Source of the DNA: Streptomyces sp. NBC_00536
Lineage (GTDB): Bacteria; Actinomycetota; Actinomycetes; Streptomycetales; Streptomycetaceae
DNA: 64,000 nucleotides
Direction of reading: 5' to 3'
NCBI RefSeq assembly: GCF_036346295.1
Contig: NZ_CP107819.1
Span: forward strand, 2,108,001-2,172,000
Position numbers and translations under genes: made by a program. The notes beneath the pieces are model-generated. The model searched no databases. It was not told where the DNA came from and saw nothing but the letters and a program-made list of their open reading frames with translations. This document shows, in pieces, positions 50,505 to 60,785 of the stretch (positions are counted from its first letter, which is position 1; every line of letters starts with the position of its first letter).

Positions 50505-51164
50505 ATGCTGCTCAAACTGACCGGCTCCAGCTGTTCGGGCAAGACCACGCTCGCCTACTCCGTGGGCGAGCGGCTGGGGCGGATTGCCGTGCACGACTTC
50601 GACGAGCTCGGCGTACCGGAAGGCGCCGATCGCCAGTGGCGAAACCGCATGACCGAGATGTGGGTGCGTCGCGCGCTGGAATACCAGGCCCGCGGAGTCG
50701 ACCTCCTGCTGACCGGGCAGTCCCCGCTGGGAGAGGTCCTGGCCAGCCCCTCCGCCCCGTTGCTGGATGGCATCGCGGTCTGTCTGGTCGACGTGTCCGA
50801 CGAGGCCCGGCGCGACAGGCTCACCAAGCGCGACTCGGACCGATGGGACGCTCCGGCCGTCGACGCCTTCCTCGGCTGGGCCGCCTGGCACCGCAAGCAC
50901 GCCGAGGATCCCCGATCCCGACCCGACGTCATCATCGACGACAGCTGGCCCCGCATGGCCTGGCACCGCTGGACCGGGTGGACCGCCGACGATCCGCGAT
51001 GGTGCACCCACCTGCTCGACACCACGGACCAGCCTGTCGCGGAATCCGTAGATCAGGTTGAGCACTGGGTGACCGAACAGCGCGACACGCTCCGATCCGG
51101 CCGCCTCCCCCTGTCGCGGGGCTGGTCAGACCAGACGGCCGCCCCAGTCGACCACGACTCCTGA
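50505..51164 (+). CDS. P-loop kinase-like ATPase
   Basis: The 219-residue protein starts with a Walker A motif (LKLTGSSCSGKTTLAYSVGE) and has HDFDELGVPEGADRQWRN (DxD, substrate-binding), QSPLGEVLASPSA and LVDVSDEARRDRLTKRDSDRWD, the lid with Arg residues. It resembles AAA/uridine-kinase-like small-molecule phosphotransferases; substrate unknown. ATG 50505 follows GGTGAG. It lies between the inverted repeats of a decayed IS, next to the transposase remnant, which suggests recent acquisition. The frame is intact and its codon use is normal for Streptomyces. Confidence 0.75.
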   Translation: MLLKLTGSSCSGKTTLAYSVGERLGRIAVHDFDELGVPEGADRQWRNRMTEMWVRRALEYQARGVDLLLTGQSPLGEVLASPSAPLLDGIAVCLVDVSDEARRDRLTKRDSDRWDAPAVDAFLGWAAWHRKHAEDPRSRPDVIIDDSWPRMAWHRWTGWTADDPRWCTHLLDTTDQPVAESVDQVEHWVTEQRDTLRSGRLPLSRGWSDQTAAPVDHDS

Positions 51165-51211
51165 TCCACTTTCGCAACAGGCCCGAGTAGGGCCGGTGCG
51201 AAAATGGAGCC

Positions 51212-51367
51212 ATGCGCGGTCCGCACCACTCCACCCGTCTCACACCCACCTCACTCGCGGCTTGGCGCGAGGAGGTGTCGGCGGCCCTCTCCGCCCTGAC
51301 CCGCGGATTCGAGGAGAAGCACGGCTACGCCCCAGGGGAGAATGCGATCCATCCCTCCCGAGCCTGA
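51212..51367 (+). CDS. 51-residue hypothetical protein
   Basis: ATG 51212 (GGAG just upstream) opens MRGPHHSTRLTPTSLAAWRE, EVSAALSALTRGFEEKHGYA and PGENAIHPSRA before TGA 51365-51367. The segment AWREEVSAALSAL is amphipathic and third positions are GC-rich, so it may be a real small gene, or the 5' part of a broken one: the next frame reads NGLAEFLDLLRRSVHRF. No family recognised. Confidence 0.35.
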   Translation: MRGPHHSTRLTPTSLAAWREEVSAALSALTRGFEEKHGYAPGENAIHPSRA

Positions 51368-51459
51368 CGAACGGCCTCGCCGAGTTCCTTGACCTCCTGC
51401 GACGCTCGGTCCACCGATTCAACGACACGGGACAGCCCGGCCTCGCGTAGGCCGCCGGC

Positions 51460-51648
51460 TCACCGTTCGGACGGGTCGGCCCAGTGCGCAACGTGGTATG
51501 CAGCATCAGGCGATCCCTGGGAAACACCCGGACCGGCCGGAACTCGGAAGGCCACGCGAACAGTCTTGCCGACCGATTCGTCCTCCACGGTGAACTCGTC
51601 GGCAAGTACCGAAGCGATCCACAGCCCCCGGCCGGACAGCGCGTCAGG
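51460..51648 (-). pseudogene. ATP-binding (anti-sigma-like) protein, C-terminal fragment
   Basis: The minus-strand frame contains GRGLWIASVLADEFTVEDES and GKTVRVAFRVPAGPG. This resembles the C-terminal end of HATPase_c_2-type ATP-binding regulators of Streptomyces (GRGL motif, then the GKTV strand). The N box and the rest of the domain are absent, so it is a fragment. It is antisense to the low-value frame that precedes the UTRA gene. Confidence 0.5.
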
Positions 51649-51858
51649 GGCGGCGCTCCGGAGCGCCGGAACCCCTCCCGGGAAAGGTCTGCTGCCGAGA
51701 AAAGGACATGCCCACCCCACCGTCTTGACGCTGAGCCTTCAAGGCCACACAGGCCGTGCGCTATTTGCGAACTCCAGCAAGGTTGCGCCCCTGAGTCTAC
51801 GCCCACTCGTCGCATAGCGTGGGACCCGCAAAGCCGGACAGGGGCAGCGGAGGGCAGC

Positions 51859-52401
51859 ATGAGCGAAGGCCAGTGGACCAGTGCGTCGGCGCCATATCTG
51901 ACGCCCCGTGCCGAAGGCGAGCCGGATGCCTGGACCGCCGAGGCCGCGGCCCGGGGGCGCGTGGGCGGGCAGCGCATCCTGTACGCCGAGGAGGAGCCCG
52001 CGTCGGACGAGGTCGCGCGGATGCTGGGCGTCCCCGTCGCGGGGAGGGTCGTACGGCGTCGGCGGATCATCGAACTGGACGGTGTCCCCCGCGAGTTGAC
52101 GGACACCTACTACCCCGCCGCGATCGCGGCCGGGACCCCGCTCGCGTCCACCGCGAAGATCCGCGGCGGAGCGGTCACCCTGCTCGCCGCGCTGGGGCAC
52201 GTCGGCGTACGGGTGGTGGAGGAGGTCACGGCGCGGCTGCCGACGGAAGAGGAGCGCGGCCACCTGCGCAGCGCGCCGGGCGAACCGGTGCTCCTCGTCT
52301 CCCGGGTCACCCTGGACGCGGCCGACCGCCCCCTCCAGGCCGACGTGATGGTCATGCCCGCGGACCGCGCACAGCTGCGCTACGAGACCAGGATCGGATG
52401 A
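51859..52401 (+). CDS. UTRA-domain protein lacking a DNA-binding domain
   Basis: The 180-residue protein reads YLTPRAEGEPDAWTAEAAARG, DEVARMLGVPVAGRVVRRRR, GVPRELTDTYYPAAIAAGT and VEEVTARLPTEEERGHL. This is a complete UTRA ligand-binding domain of HutC/GntR regulators, but no winged helix precedes it. ATG 51859 follows GGAGGG. Its ATGA overlap with the next gene, a complete GntR-UTRA regulator whose UTRA half is clearly homologous (SYYPLGIALGTALAEARKIKGG), suggests a partner or heterodimeric co-sensor. It is not a fragment of the neighbour. Confidence 0.75.
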   Translation: MSEGQWTSASAPYLTPRAEGEPDAWTAEAAARGRVGGQRILYAEEEPASDEVARMLGVPVAGRVVRRRRIIELDGVPRELTDTYYPAAIAAGTPLASTAKIRGGAVTLLAALGHVGVRVVEEVTARLPTEEERGHLRSAPGEPVLLVSRVTLDAADRPLQADVMVMPADRAQLRYETRIG

Positions 52402-53177
52402 CGTTGCCCAGCCCCGAGGAACAGCCGCTCGACCAGCGCCCGCTCCACGTCCGCATCGCCGCCGACCTCCGGGACGAGATCCTGAACGGCGACCTGGCTC
52501 CCGGCGCGAAGCTGCCGTCCACGGTCCACCTGAAGGCCCGGTTCGACGCTTCGAGCGCGACCGTCCAGAAGGCGTTGGGACTCCTCAAGGACGAGCGGCT
52601 CGTCATCGGACGCGCGGGTTCGGGGGTGACGGTACGGGAGCACCAGCAGCGGACGATCCGCCCCGCGGCCTCCCTCGCGCTGTCATCCGGCGACGACCCC
52701 TACCCCTGGCTCACCGACGCCGCGGGACCCGGCGCCCACGCGGTCAGCACGCTCGTGGAGGTGCGCGAGGTGACGCCGCCCGCCGATGTCGCCGCAGCGC
52801 TCGGGCTCCGGGACGGCGAGCACGCGGTGCTGCGACGCCAGGTGCTGCGGATCGACGGCGAACCGGCCGAACTGGTCTGCTCCTACTACCCCTTGGGCAT
52901 CGCACTCGGCACCGCGCTCGCCGAGGCCCGCAAGATCAAGGGCGGCACACCCACTCTCCTGACCGGACTCGGCTTTCCGCCCCGACTGAGCGTCGACCGG
53001 GTATCGGCCCGCATCCCCACCCAGGAGGAGCACCGCGCGCTGGGGCTGACGAGCGACCTGCCGGTGCTCCGCACCCTGAGGACGGTCTTCAGCGACGACC
53101 GGCGCCCGGTCGAGGTGACCGTCATGGTCAAGTCGGGCCACCTGTACGAGCTGCGGTACGAGTTCTCGCCCGCCTGA
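52398..53177 (+). CDS. GntR-family regulator (HutC/UTRA type)
   Basis: The 259-residue regulator has the winged helix RPLHVRIAADLRDEILNGDLA, PGAKLPSTVHLKARFDAS and ATVQKALGLLKDERLVIGRAGSG split over residues about 10-75. A UTRA effector domain from about 105 follows (AELVCSYYPLGIALGTAL, LTGLGFPPRLSVDRVSARIP). It probably autoregulates and senses a small ligand. ATG 52398 overlaps the UTRA-only gene by four bases. A terminator hairpin at 53204-53238 separates it from the convergent gltD. Confidence 0.88.
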   Translation: MTLPSPEEQPLDQRPLHVRIAADLRDEILNGDLAPGAKLPSTVHLKARFDASSATVQKALGLLKDERLVIGRAGSGVTVREHQQRTIRPAASLALSSGDDPYPWLTDAAGPGAHAVSTLVEVREVTPPADVAAALGLRDGEHAVLRRQVLRIDGEPAELVCSYYPLGIALGTALAEARKIKGGTPTLLTGLGFPPRLSVDRVSARIPTQEEHRALGLTSDLPVLRTLRTVFSDDRRPVEVTVMVKSGHLYELRYEFSPA

Positions 53178-53203
53178 CGCCGCCCGCCCCCGGGCATGCC
53201 ACA

Positions 53204-53238
53204 GCGCCCGCCTTCCCTGGTCGGAGACTGGCGGGCGC
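53204..53238. terminator. Hairpin between GntR and gltD genes
   Basis: GCGCCCGCC (53204-53212) and GGCGGGCGC (53230-53238) are 9-bp inverted repeats around a 17-nt loop, between the convergent GntR and gltD genes. Further G/C-rich repeats (CCTCCCGCGGAGGGAGG) follow at about 53281-53330, adding to the barrier. Confidence 0.65.
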
Positions 53239-53343
53239 CGTGTCAGAGTTCCGTACGCCGTTGTACGGACCGTGTGAGGGCCTCCCGCGGAGGGAGGGGT
53301 AATGACGGACCGGTGGTCCCTCCCCGGAGGGAGGGGCCGGTGG

Positions 53344-54804
53344 TTACACCATCAGCGAGCGGTCCGTCGGCTTGACCGGGTACGGGAGGGTGCTCGCGCC
53401 GGTCAGGAAGCGGTCCACGCCGCGGGCCGCGGAGCGGCCCTCGGCGATGGCCCACACGATCAGGGACTGGCCGCGGCCCGCGTCGCCGGCGACGAAGACG
53501 CCGTCCACGTTGGTCGCGTAGGAGGCGTCCCGCGCCACGTTGCCGCGCGCGTCCAGCTCCAGGCCGAACTGCTCCACCAGGCCGTTGGCCTGGTCCGTGC
53601 CGGTGAAGCCCATCGCGAGGGTGACCAGCTGGGCCGGGAGGACGCGCTCGGTGCCCTCCTTCTGGACGAGCTTGCCGTCCTCGAAGGCCACCTCGACCAG
53701 GTGCAGCGACTGGACGTTGCCGTCCTCGTCGCCCTCGAAGTGGGTGGTGGAGACGGAGTAGATCCGCTCGCCGCCCTCCTCGTGGGCCGAGGTGACCTTG
53801 TACAGCATGGGGAAGGTCGGCCACGGCTGGCCGGCGGGCCGGTCCTCGGAGGGACGCGGCATGATCTCCAGCTGGGTGACCGAGGCCGCGCCCTGGCGGT
53901 GGGCGGTGCCCACGCAGTCCGCGCCGGTGTCGCCGCCGCCGATGACGACGACGTGCTTGCCCGCGGCGGTGATGGGGGGCGCCACGAAGTCGCCCTCCTG
54001 CACCTTGTTCGAGAGCGGCAGGTACTCCATCGCGAAGTGGATGCCGTTCAGGTCGCGGCCCGGGACCGGGAGGTCGCGGGAGACCGTGGCACCGGCCGCG
54101 ATGACGACCGCGTCGTAGCGGCGGCGCAGCCCGTCGGCCGGGATGTCCCGGCCGATCTCGACGCCCGTACGGAACTTGGTGCCCTCCGCGCGCATCTGCT
54201 CGATGCGGCGGTTGATGTGCACCTTCTCCATCTTGAACTCGGGGATGCCGTACCGCAGCAGGCCGCCGATGCGGTCGGCGCGCTCGTACACGGCGACCGT
54301 GTGACCGGCCCGCGTCAGCTGCTGGGCGGCGGCGAGTCCCGCCGGGCCCGAGCCGATGACGGCGACGGTCTTGCCGGAGAGGCGGTCCGGGGGCTGCGGG
54401 GTGACGTCGCCGTTGTCCCACGCCTTGTCGATGATCGAGACTTCGACGTTCTTGATGGTGACGGCGGGCTGGTTGATGCCGAGCACGCACGCCGACTCGC
54501 AGGGAGCCGGGCACAGCCGCCCGGTGAACTCCGGGAAGTTGTTCGTGGCGTGCAGGCGCTCGGACGCGGCGGTCCAGTCCTCGCGGTACGCGAAGTCGTT
54601 CCACTCGGGGATCAGGTTCCCGAGCGGGCAGCCGTTGTGGCAGAACGGGATGCCGCAGTCCATGCAGCGCCCGGCCTGCTTGCTGATGATCGGCAGCAGC
54701 GAGCCCGGGACGTAGACCTCGTTCCAGTCCTTCAGCCGCTCGGCGACGGGACGGGAACAGGCGGTCTCGCGGGGGGTGGTGAGGAAGCCCTTCGGGTCAG
54801 CCAT
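53344..54804 (-). CDS. gltD: Glutamate synthase, small subunit
   Basis: The 486-residue subunit has the N-terminal 4Fe-4S cluster region [17 protein letters not shown] and [13 protein letters not shown], the FAD site [15 protein letters not shown] and the NADPH site [15 protein letters not shown]. It passes electrons from NADPH to the large subunit for glutamate synthesis from glutamine and 2-oxoglutarate. ATG 54804 overlaps the gltB stop by eight bases, so it is translated with gltB. Length and motif order are normal. Confidence 0.97.
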   Translation of the reverse strand: MADPKGFLTTPRETACSRPVAERLKDWNEVYVPGSLLPIISKQAGRCMDCGIPFCHNGCPLGNLIPEWNDFAYREDWTAASERLHATNNFPEFTGRLCPAPCESACVLGINQPAVTIKNVEVSIIDKAWDNGDVTPQPPDRLSGKTVAVIGSGPAGLAAAQQLTRAGHTVAVYERADRIGGLLRYGIPEFKMEKVHINRRIEQMRAEGTKFRTGVEIGRDIPADGLRRRYDAVVIAAGATVSRDLPVPGRDLNGIHFAMEYLPLSNKVQEGDFVAPPITAAGKHVVVIGGGDTGADCVGTAHRQGAASVTQLEIMPRPSEDRPAGQPWPTFPMLYKVTSAHEEGGERIYSVSTTHFEGDEDGNVQSLHLVEVAFEDGKLVQKEGTERVLPAQLVTLAMGFTGTDQANGLVEQFGLELDARGNVARDASYATNVDGVFVAGDAGRGQSLIVWAIAEGRSAARGVDRFLTGASTLPYPVKPTDRSLMV

Positions 54805-57800
54805 GGGTCGCCGCCTCCATCATCTTCTCGGTGGTCTCGGACTCGGAGAGTCCGGCCCGCTCAGCGGCGTCCTTGGCGGCGAGCACTGCCTTGTACGTGG
54901 TGGGGATGATCTTGCTGAAGCGGTCCACCGAGACGGACCAGTCAGCGAGGAGCTTGGCGGCCACGGTCGAGCCGGTCTCCTCCTCGTGGCGGCGCACCAC
55001 ATCGTGCAGCCACTGCTTGTCGGTGTCGGACAGGTCGGTCTCGACCGCGCCCGCGTTGCCGACGTTGACGTTGCAGGGGTCGAGGTCGATGACGTACGCG
55101 ACGCCGCCCGACATGCCGGCCGCGAAGTTACGGCCCGTCTCGCCGAGCACCACGGCCTGGCCACCGGTCATGTACTCGCAGCCGTGGTCGCCCACGCCCT
55201 CCGAGACGACCAGGGCACCGGAGTTGCGGACGCAGAAGCGCTCGCCGGTGCGGCCGCGCAGGAACATCTCGCCGCCGGTCGCGCCGTAGCCGATGGTGTT
55301 GCCCGCGATGGTCGAGTACTCGGCCAGGTGGTCGGCGCCGCGGTCCGGGCGGACCACGATCCGGCCGCCGGAGAGGCCCTTGCCGACGTAGTCGTTGGCG
55401 TCGCCCTCCAGCCGCAGCGTGACACCGCTCGGCAGGAAGGCGCCGAAGGACTGGCCGGCCGAACCCGTGAAGGTGAGGTCGATGGTGTCGTCGGGCAGGC
55501 CCGCGCCGCCGAACCGCTTGGTGACCTCGTGGCCGAGCATGGTGCCGACGGTCCGGTTGATGTTGCGGATCGCGACCCGTGCGCGGACCGGCAGGGCGGC
55601 CTCGGCGCTCGGGGCGTTCAGCGCGTCGGCGGCCAGCCGGATCAGCTCGTTGTCGAGGGCCTTGGCCAGACCGTGGTCCTGCTCGATGACGGCGTGGCGG
55701 ACCGCGCCCTCGGCCAGCTCGGGCACGTGGAAGAGCGGGTCCAGGTCGAGGCCCTGGGCCTTCCAGTGCGCGACGGCCTTGGTGGTGTCGAGGAGTTCGG
55801 CGTGGCCGACGGCCTCCTCGATCGTACGGAAGCCCAGCTCGGCGAGCAGCTCGCGCACCTCCTCCGCGATGAACTCGAAGAAGTTCACGACGAATTCGGG
55901 CTTGCCGGAGAACCGCTCGCGCAGCACCGGGTTCTGCGTGGCGATGCCGACGGGGCAGGTGTCGAGGTGGCAGACGCGCATCATGACGCAGCCGGAGACG
56001 ACGAGCGGCGCGGTCGCGAAACCGAACTCCTCGGCGCCGAGGAGCGCGGCGATGATGACGTCGCGGCCGGTCTTCAGCTGTCCGTCGGTCTGGACGACGA
56101 TACGGTCGCGCAGGCCGTTGAGCAGCAGCGTCTGCTGGGTCTCGGCGAGGCCGAGCTCCCAGGGACCGCCCGCGTGCTTGAGGGAGGTGAGCGGGGAGGC
56201 GCCCGTACCGCCGTCGTGGCCGGAGATGAGGACGACGTCCGCGTGCGCCTTGGAGACACCGGCGGCGACGGTGCCGACACCGACCTCGGAGACCAGCTTC
56301 ACGTGGATGCGGGCCGCCGGGTTGGCGTTCTTGAGGTCGTGGATCAGCTGAGCCAGGTCCTCGATGGAGTAGATGTCGTGGTGCGGCGGCGGGGAGATCA
56401 GACCGACGCCCGGGGTGGAGTGCCGGGTCTTGGCGACCCACGGGTAGACCTTGTGGCCGGGCAGCTGGCCGCCCTCGCCGGGCTTGGCGCCCTGCGCCAT
56501 CTTGATCTGGATGTCGTCCGCGTTGACCAGGTACTCGCTGGTGACGCCGAAGCGGCCGGAGGCGACCTGCTTGATCGCCGAGCGGCGGGCCGGGTCGTAC
56601 AGGCGGTCCGGGTCCTCGCCGCCCTCACCGGTGTTGGACTTGGCGCCCAGCTGGTTCATGGCGATGGCGAGGGTCTCGTGAGCCTCGCTGGAGATGGATC
56701 CGTACGACATGGCGCCGGTGGAGAAGCGCTTGACGATGTCGGCGACCGACTCGACCTCGTCGATCGAGATGGACGGGCGGGCGCCGGAGCCCTCGCCGCC
56801 GTTCTCACCCGTCTTGAAGCCGAAGAGCCCGCGGAGCGTCATCAGCCGCTCGGACTGCTCGTTCACCCGGTCCGTGTACTGCTTGAAGATGTCGTACCGG
56901 CGGTTGCGGGTGGCGTGCTGGAGGCGGAACACCGTGTCCGGGTCGAACAGGTGCGGCTCGCCCTCGCGGCGCCACTGGTACTCGCCGCCGATGTCCAGCG
57001 CGCGGTGCGCCGGGGCGATGCCGGAGGCCGGGTACGCCTTGGCGTGGCGCGCGGCCACCTCCTTGGCGATGACGTCCAGGCCGGCGCCGCCGATCTTGGT
57101 GGCGGTGCCGCTGAAGTACGTACCCACGAAGTCGTCGTTGAGGCCGATGGCCTCGAAGACCTGGGCGCCGCGGTAGGAGGCGACCGTGGAGATACCCATC
57201 TTGGACATGACCTTCAGGACGCCCTTGCCGAGCGCGTAGATCAGGTTCTTGATGGCCTGCTCGGGCTCCAGGTCCGACAGGAAGGTGCCCGCGCGCAGCA
57301 GGTCCTCGACGGACTCCATCGCCAGGTACGGGTTGACCGCGGCCGCGCCGTAGCCGATGAGCAGGGCGACGTGGTGGACCTCGCGGACGTCACCGGCCTC
57401 TATCAGCAGCCCCACCTGGGTGCGCTGCTTGGTGGCGATGAGGTGGTGGTGGACCGCGGAGGTGAGCAGCAGCGAGGGGATCGGCGCGTGCTCGGCGTCG
57501 GAGTGCCGGTCCGACAGGACGATCAGGCGGGCACCGTTCTCGATGGCGGCGTCGGCCTCGGCGCGGATCTCCGCGATCCGCGCGGCGAGCGCCTCGCCGC
57601 CGCCCGAGACCCGGTAGAGGCCCGAGAGGGTGGCGGCCTTCATGCCGGACATGTCGCCGTCGGCGTTGATGTGGACGAGCTTGGCCAGCTCGTCGTTGTC
57701 GATCACCGGGAAGGGCAGGGTGACGCTGCGGCACGACGCGGAGGTCGGCTCCAGCAGGTTGCCCTCGGGGCCCAGGGAGGACAGCAGCGAGGTGACGAGC

Positions 57801-59422
57801 TCCTCGCGGATGGCGTCCAGCGGCGGGTTGGTGACCTGCGCGAAGAGCTGGGTGAAGTAGTCGAAGAGCAGCCGGGGGCGCTCGGACAAGGCCGCGATCG
57901 GCGAGTCCGTGCCCATGGAACCGAGCGGCTCGCCGCCGGTCCGGGCCATCGGCGCCAGGATGACCTTCAGCTCTTCCTCGGTGTACCCGAAGGTCTGCTG
58001 GCGGCGGGTGACCGAGGCGTGGGTGTGCACGATGTGCTCGCGCTCGGGGAGGTCCTCCAGCTCGATCTCACCGGCTTCGAGCCACTCGGCGTACGGCGCC
58101 GCGCCCGCGAGGTCTGCCTTGATCTCGTCGTCTTCGATGATCCGCTTCTGGGCGGTGTCGACGAGGAACATCTTGCCGGGCTGCAGGCGGCCCTTGCGGA
58201 CGACCTTGGCCGGGTCGATGTCGAGGACGCCGACCTCGGAGCCCAGGACGACGAGGCCGTCGTCGGTGACCCAGTAGCGGCCGGGGCGCAGACCGTTGCG
58301 GTCGAGGACCGCGCCGACCTGGGTGCCGTCGGTGAAGGTGACGCAGGCCGGGCCGTCCCAGGGCTCCATCAGCGTGGAGTGGTACTGGTAGAAGGCGCGG
58401 CGGTCGGGGTCCATCGAGGTGTGGTTCTCCCACGCCTCGGGGATCATCATCAGCACGCTGTGCGGGAGCGAACGGCCGCCGAGGTGGAGCAGCTCCAGGA
58501 CCTCGTCGAAGGACGCCGAGTCGGAGGCGTCGGGGGTGCAGATCGGGAAGATCCGCTCCAGCGCGCCCTCTCCGAAGGCCTCTGAAGCCAGCTGGGACTC
58601 GCGGGCCTTCATCCAGTTGCGGTTGCCCTTGACCGTGTTGATCTCGCCGTTGTGCGCGACGAAGCGGTACGGGTGGGCGAGCGGCCAGGACGGGAAGGTG
58701 TTCGTCGAGAACCGCGAGTGGACCAGGGCGAGCGTCGAGGCGAAGCGACGGTCGGAGAGGTCCGGGAAGAAGGGCTCCAGCTGGCCGGTGGTCAGCATGC
58801 CCTTGTAGACGATGGTGCGGGCGGACAGCGACGGGAAGTAGACGCCCGCCTCGCGCTCGGCGCGCTTGCGCAGCACGAACGCCTTGCGGTCCAGCTCGAT
58901 GCCGGTGCTGCCGTTGCTCACGAAGAGCTGCGAGAACGCCGGCATGGTGGCGCGGGCGCCGTTGCCGAGCAGGTCGGGGGCGACCGGCACCTCGCGCCAG
59001 CCGAGCACGGTGAGGTGCTCCTCGGCGGCGATGGCCTCGATCTGCTCCACGGCGACGGCCTGTGCGGGGCCGTCGGCGGGGAGGAATGCGATGCCGACGG
59101 CGTAGGCGCCGGCCTCGGGAAGCTCGAATCCGGCCACCTCGCGCAGGAACGCGTCGGGGACCTGGCAGAGGATTCCGGCGCCGTCGCCCGAATCGGGCTC
59201 GGAGCCGGTGGCGCCGCGGTGCTCGAGGTTCCGCAGTACGGTCAGCGCCTGCTCGACCAGCGTGTGGCTGGCCTCGCCGGTGAGGTTGGCCACGAAACCG
59301 ACGCCGCAGGCGTCGTGCTCGTTGCGCGGGTCGTACATGCCCTGCTGGGCGGGGCGACCGTCCATGGGCGACCAGGCGGTGGTGCTGGGGCCGGTCGCGG
59401 AGTGCGTGGATGCGGAACGCAT
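54797..59422 (-). CDS. gltB: Glutamate synthase, large subunit
   Basis: The 1541-residue large subunit carries the glutaminase domain with propeptide ending before the catalytic Cys in [16 protein letters not shown]. The FMN/central domains follow with [41 protein letters not shown] and the 3Fe-4S motif [17 protein letters not shown]-terminal GXGXG beta-helix with repeats such as [16 protein letters not shown] is present. It performs the main ammonia-assimilating transfer. ATG 59422 has GGGAG upstream and follows a long leader containing candidate regulatory repeats. It overlaps gltD by eight bases. Confidence 0.97.
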   Translation of the reverse strand: MRSASTHSATGPSTTAWSPMDGRPAQQGMYDPRNEHDACGVGFVANLTGEASHTLVEQALTVLRNLEHRGATGSEPDSGDGAGILCQVPDAFLREVAGFELPEAGAYAVGIAFLPADGPAQAVAVEQIEAIAAEEHLTVLGWREVPVAPDLLGNGARATMPAFSQLFVSNGSTGIELDRKAFVLRKRAEREAGVYFPSLSARTIVYKGMLTTGQLEPFFPDLSDRRFASTLALVHSRFSTNTFPSWPLAHPYRFVAHNGEINTVKGNRNWMKARESQLASEAFGEGALERIFPICTPDASDSASFDEVLELLHLGGRSLPHSVLMMIPEAWENHTSMDPDRRAFYQYHSTLMEPWDGPACVTFTDGTQVGAVLDRNGLRPGRYWVTDDGLVVLGSEVGVLDIDPAKVVRKGRLQPGKMFLVDTAQKRIIEDDEIKADLAGAAPYAEWLEAGEIELEDLPEREHIVHTHASVTRRQQTFGYTEEELKVILAPMARTGGEPLGSMGTDSPIAALSERPRLLFDYFTQLFAQVTNPPLDAIREELVTSLLSSLGPEGNLLEPTSASCRSVTLPFPVIDNDELAKLVHINADGDMSGMKAATLSGLYRVSGGGEALAARIAEIRAEADAAIENGARLIVLSDRHSDAEHAPIPSLLLTSAVHHHLIATKQRTQVGLLIEAGDVREVHHVALLIGYGAAAVNPYLAMESVEDLLRAGTFLSDLEPEQAIKNLIYALGKGVLKVMSKMGISTVASYRGAQVFEAIGLNDDFVGTYFSGTATKIGGAGLDVIAKEVAARHAKAYPASGIAPAHRALDIGGEYQWRREGEPHLFDPDTVFRLQHATRNRRYDIFKQYTDRVNEQSERLMTLRGLFGFKTGENGGEGSGARPSISIDEVESVADIVKRFSTGAMSYGSISSEAHETLAIAMNQLGAKSNTGEGGEDPDRLYDPARRSAIKQVASGRFGVTSEYLVNADDIQIKMAQGAKPGEGGQLPGHKVYPWVAKTRHSTPGVGLISPPPHHDIYSIEDLAQLIHDLKNANPAARIHVKLVSEVGVGTVAAGVSKAHADVVLISGHDGGTGASPLTSLKHAGGPWELGLAETQQTLLLNGLRDRIVVQTDGQLKTGRDVIIAALLGAEEFGFATAPLVVSGCVMMRVCHLDTCPVGIATQNPVLRERFSGKPEFVVNFFEFIAEEVRELLAELGFRTIEEAVGHAELLDTTKAVAHWKAQGLDLDPLFHVPELAEGAVRHAVIEQDHGLAKALDNELIRLAADALNAPSAEAALPVRARVAIRNINRTVGTMLGHEVTKRFGGAGLPDDTIDLTFTGSAGQSFGAFLPSGVTLRLEGDANDYVGKGLSGGRIVVRPDRGADHLAEYSTIAGNTIGYGATGGEMFLRGRTGERFCVRNSGALVVSEGVGDHGCEYMTGGQAVVLGETGRNFAAGMSGGVAYVIDLDPCNVNVGNAGAVETDLSDTDKQWLHDVVRRHEEETGSTVAAKLLADWSVSVDRFSKIIPTTYKAVLAAKDAAERAGLSESETTEKMMEAATHG

Positions 59423-59480
59423 CGGGACTCCCGTCGTCGTCGTGGCATATGCATAGCCGAGGGACGACGTTGGCCCTCTG

Positions 59481-59500
59481 CGAAATTTCGTGCAGGTTAC
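59481..59500 (-). promoter_or_regulatory. GlnR-box-like site overlapping a palindrome upstream of gltB
   Basis: On the minus strand GTAAC, six bases, GAAAT matches the half-box gTnAC-n6-GaAAc of Streptomyces GlnR. It overlaps the palindrome CGAAATTTCG (59481-59490). It lies about 60-80 bases before the gltB ATG, where an activator or repressor could act. A second half-box was not found at the canonical spacing. Confidence 0.4.
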
Positions 59501-59592
59501 ATGATGGCGGCAATCCCGGGAACCGGATATCGCGTTCCAGCATGCGGACACTGCGCGAAACGGAAAGAGGGGACCTACGCGGGCGAATACGC

Positions 59593-59702
59593 GAGGCGGA
59601 AGTCCCTGCGCGGAGGCGGAAGTCCCGTGCGGGCCGGGCATCATTGCCCAACCGCCCTACACCTCATGCCCGCCGGACATGCGATCGAAACCGATCGAAA
59701 CC
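59593..59702. repeat. Two direct repeats in the gltB upstream region
   Basis: GAGGCGGAAGTCCC occurs at 59593-59606 and 59613-59626, a 20-bp period (two helix turns). GATCGAAACC occurs twice in tandem at 59683-59702. Both lie in the 350-bp gap 59423-59772 between gltB and the convergently placed end of the VIT gene; no gene is visible there. Confidence 0.6.
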
Positions 59703-59772
59703 GGCGAGTAATGAACCAGCCATGAACTACTTATGCTGCTTACTGCATAGTGTCTCACCCTTCGGGGGGTGG

Positions 59773-60504
59773 TCAGCCTACGACGCCACCGATCCACGTG
59801 CCCAGGATGTACGTCACACCCGCCGCCGCGCCACCCAGGAGCAGCTGGCGCAGGCCGCTGTACCACCACGACCGGGCGGTGACCCGGGAAACGACCGCAC
59901 CGCACAGGAACAGACCCACCAGCGCCAGCAGCACCGCGGGCCACAGCGCGGTCGCGCCGAGCAGGTACGGCAGTACGGGCAGCAGCGCGCCCAGCGCGAA
60001 GGCGCCGAACGACGAGACCGCGGCGACCAGCGGCGAGGGCAGGTCGTCCGGGTCGATGCCCAGCTCCTCGCGGGCGTGGATCTCCAGCGCCTGCTCGGGG
60101 TCGCGGGACAGCTGCATCGCGACCTCGCGGGCGAGGGACGGGTCGACCCCGCGCGAGACGTACAGCTCGGCCAGCTCCTCCATCTCGTCGACGGGGTGCT
60201 TCTTCAGCTGCTGGCGCTCGATGTCCAGCTCGGCGAGGACCAGCTCCCGCTGGGAGGCGACCGAGGTGTACTCACCGGCCGCCATCGAGAACGCGCCCGC
60301 GGCCAGGCCCGCGAGCCCGGTGATGACGATGGTCTGCGTCGCGACCGCACCGCCCGCCACACCGGTCATCAGGGCGAGGTTGGAGACCAGTCCGTCCATG
60401 GCACCGAAGACGGCCGGGCGCAGCCAGCCACCGTTGACGTCACGGTGGGTGTGGTTGTCGCGGTGGGCCCCGTGCAGCGGCGCTTCGGTGTCGATAATGG
60501 ACAT
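59773..60504 (-). CDS. VIT1/CCC1-family iron/manganese transporter
   Basis: The 243-residue membrane protein has WLRPAVFGAMDGLVSNLALM, GLAGLAAGAFSMAAGEYTSVASQREL (the Met/Glu metal path) and LSRDPEQALEIHAREELGID, the cytoplasmic metal-binding helix. Two late transmembrane helices include PLVAAVSSFGAFALGALLPVLPY. Members move Fe2+ or Mn2+ into vacuoles or out of cells. ATG 60504 has GGGGAG upstream. The C-terminus ends beside the gltB upstream region; the ADP-ribosylglycohydrolase genes diverge from it. Confidence 0.9.
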   Translation of the reverse strand: MSIIDTEAPLHGAHRDNHTHRDVNGGWLRPAVFGAMDGLVSNLALMTGVAGGAVATQTIVITGLAGLAAGAFSMAAGEYTSVASQRELVLAELDIERQQLKKHPVDEMEELAELYVSRGVDPSLAREVAMQLSRDPEQALEIHAREELGIDPDDLPSPLVAAVSSFGAFALGALLPVLPYLLGATALWPAVLLALVGLFLCGAVVSRVTARSWWYSGLRQLLLGGAAAGVTYILGTWIGGVVG

Positions 60505-60785
60505 GTGGCGTAACTCCCCAATTGCGTGTGAATGGGCGCGCGTGAGTACGGCACGGGAATGCCCGGGCCATGTGCAGGCACCCACTCCCCCTGAACACCT
60601 CGAAACTACGCACGATTTCTGGGCTCCGCCAGCAAGGTAGGCCGTACTTACCAGGGCTTTCGTCCCTCGGCGACCGGGTGACGGGAGGGTTCGACGGGTG
60701 TTTCGCGGCAACCGACAAACCCGATGCCATGGCACAAATCCCCCATGGGCTCATCATGAGTTCCACCAAGTGGAGAGGCGCGCCC

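Larger units (their letters stand above)
50123..51184 (+). mobile_element. Decayed IS5-like element enclosing a kinase gene
   Basis: GGGTCTGTTGCG (50123-50134) and the inverted CGCAACAGGCCC (51173-51184) are 12-bp inverted repeats with one mismatch, of the kind that bound IS5-family elements. Between them lie the ruined transposase (50129-50429) and an intact P-loop kinase gene (50505-51164) that ends eight bases before the right repeat. No clear target duplication is visible. The whole may be an element with passenger. Confidence 0.55.

Noticed and set aside
54776..58585. A 1269-codon plus-strand frame opposite gltB
   Set aside because: Shadow of gltB, with low-complexity composition typical of antisense Streptomyces frames.
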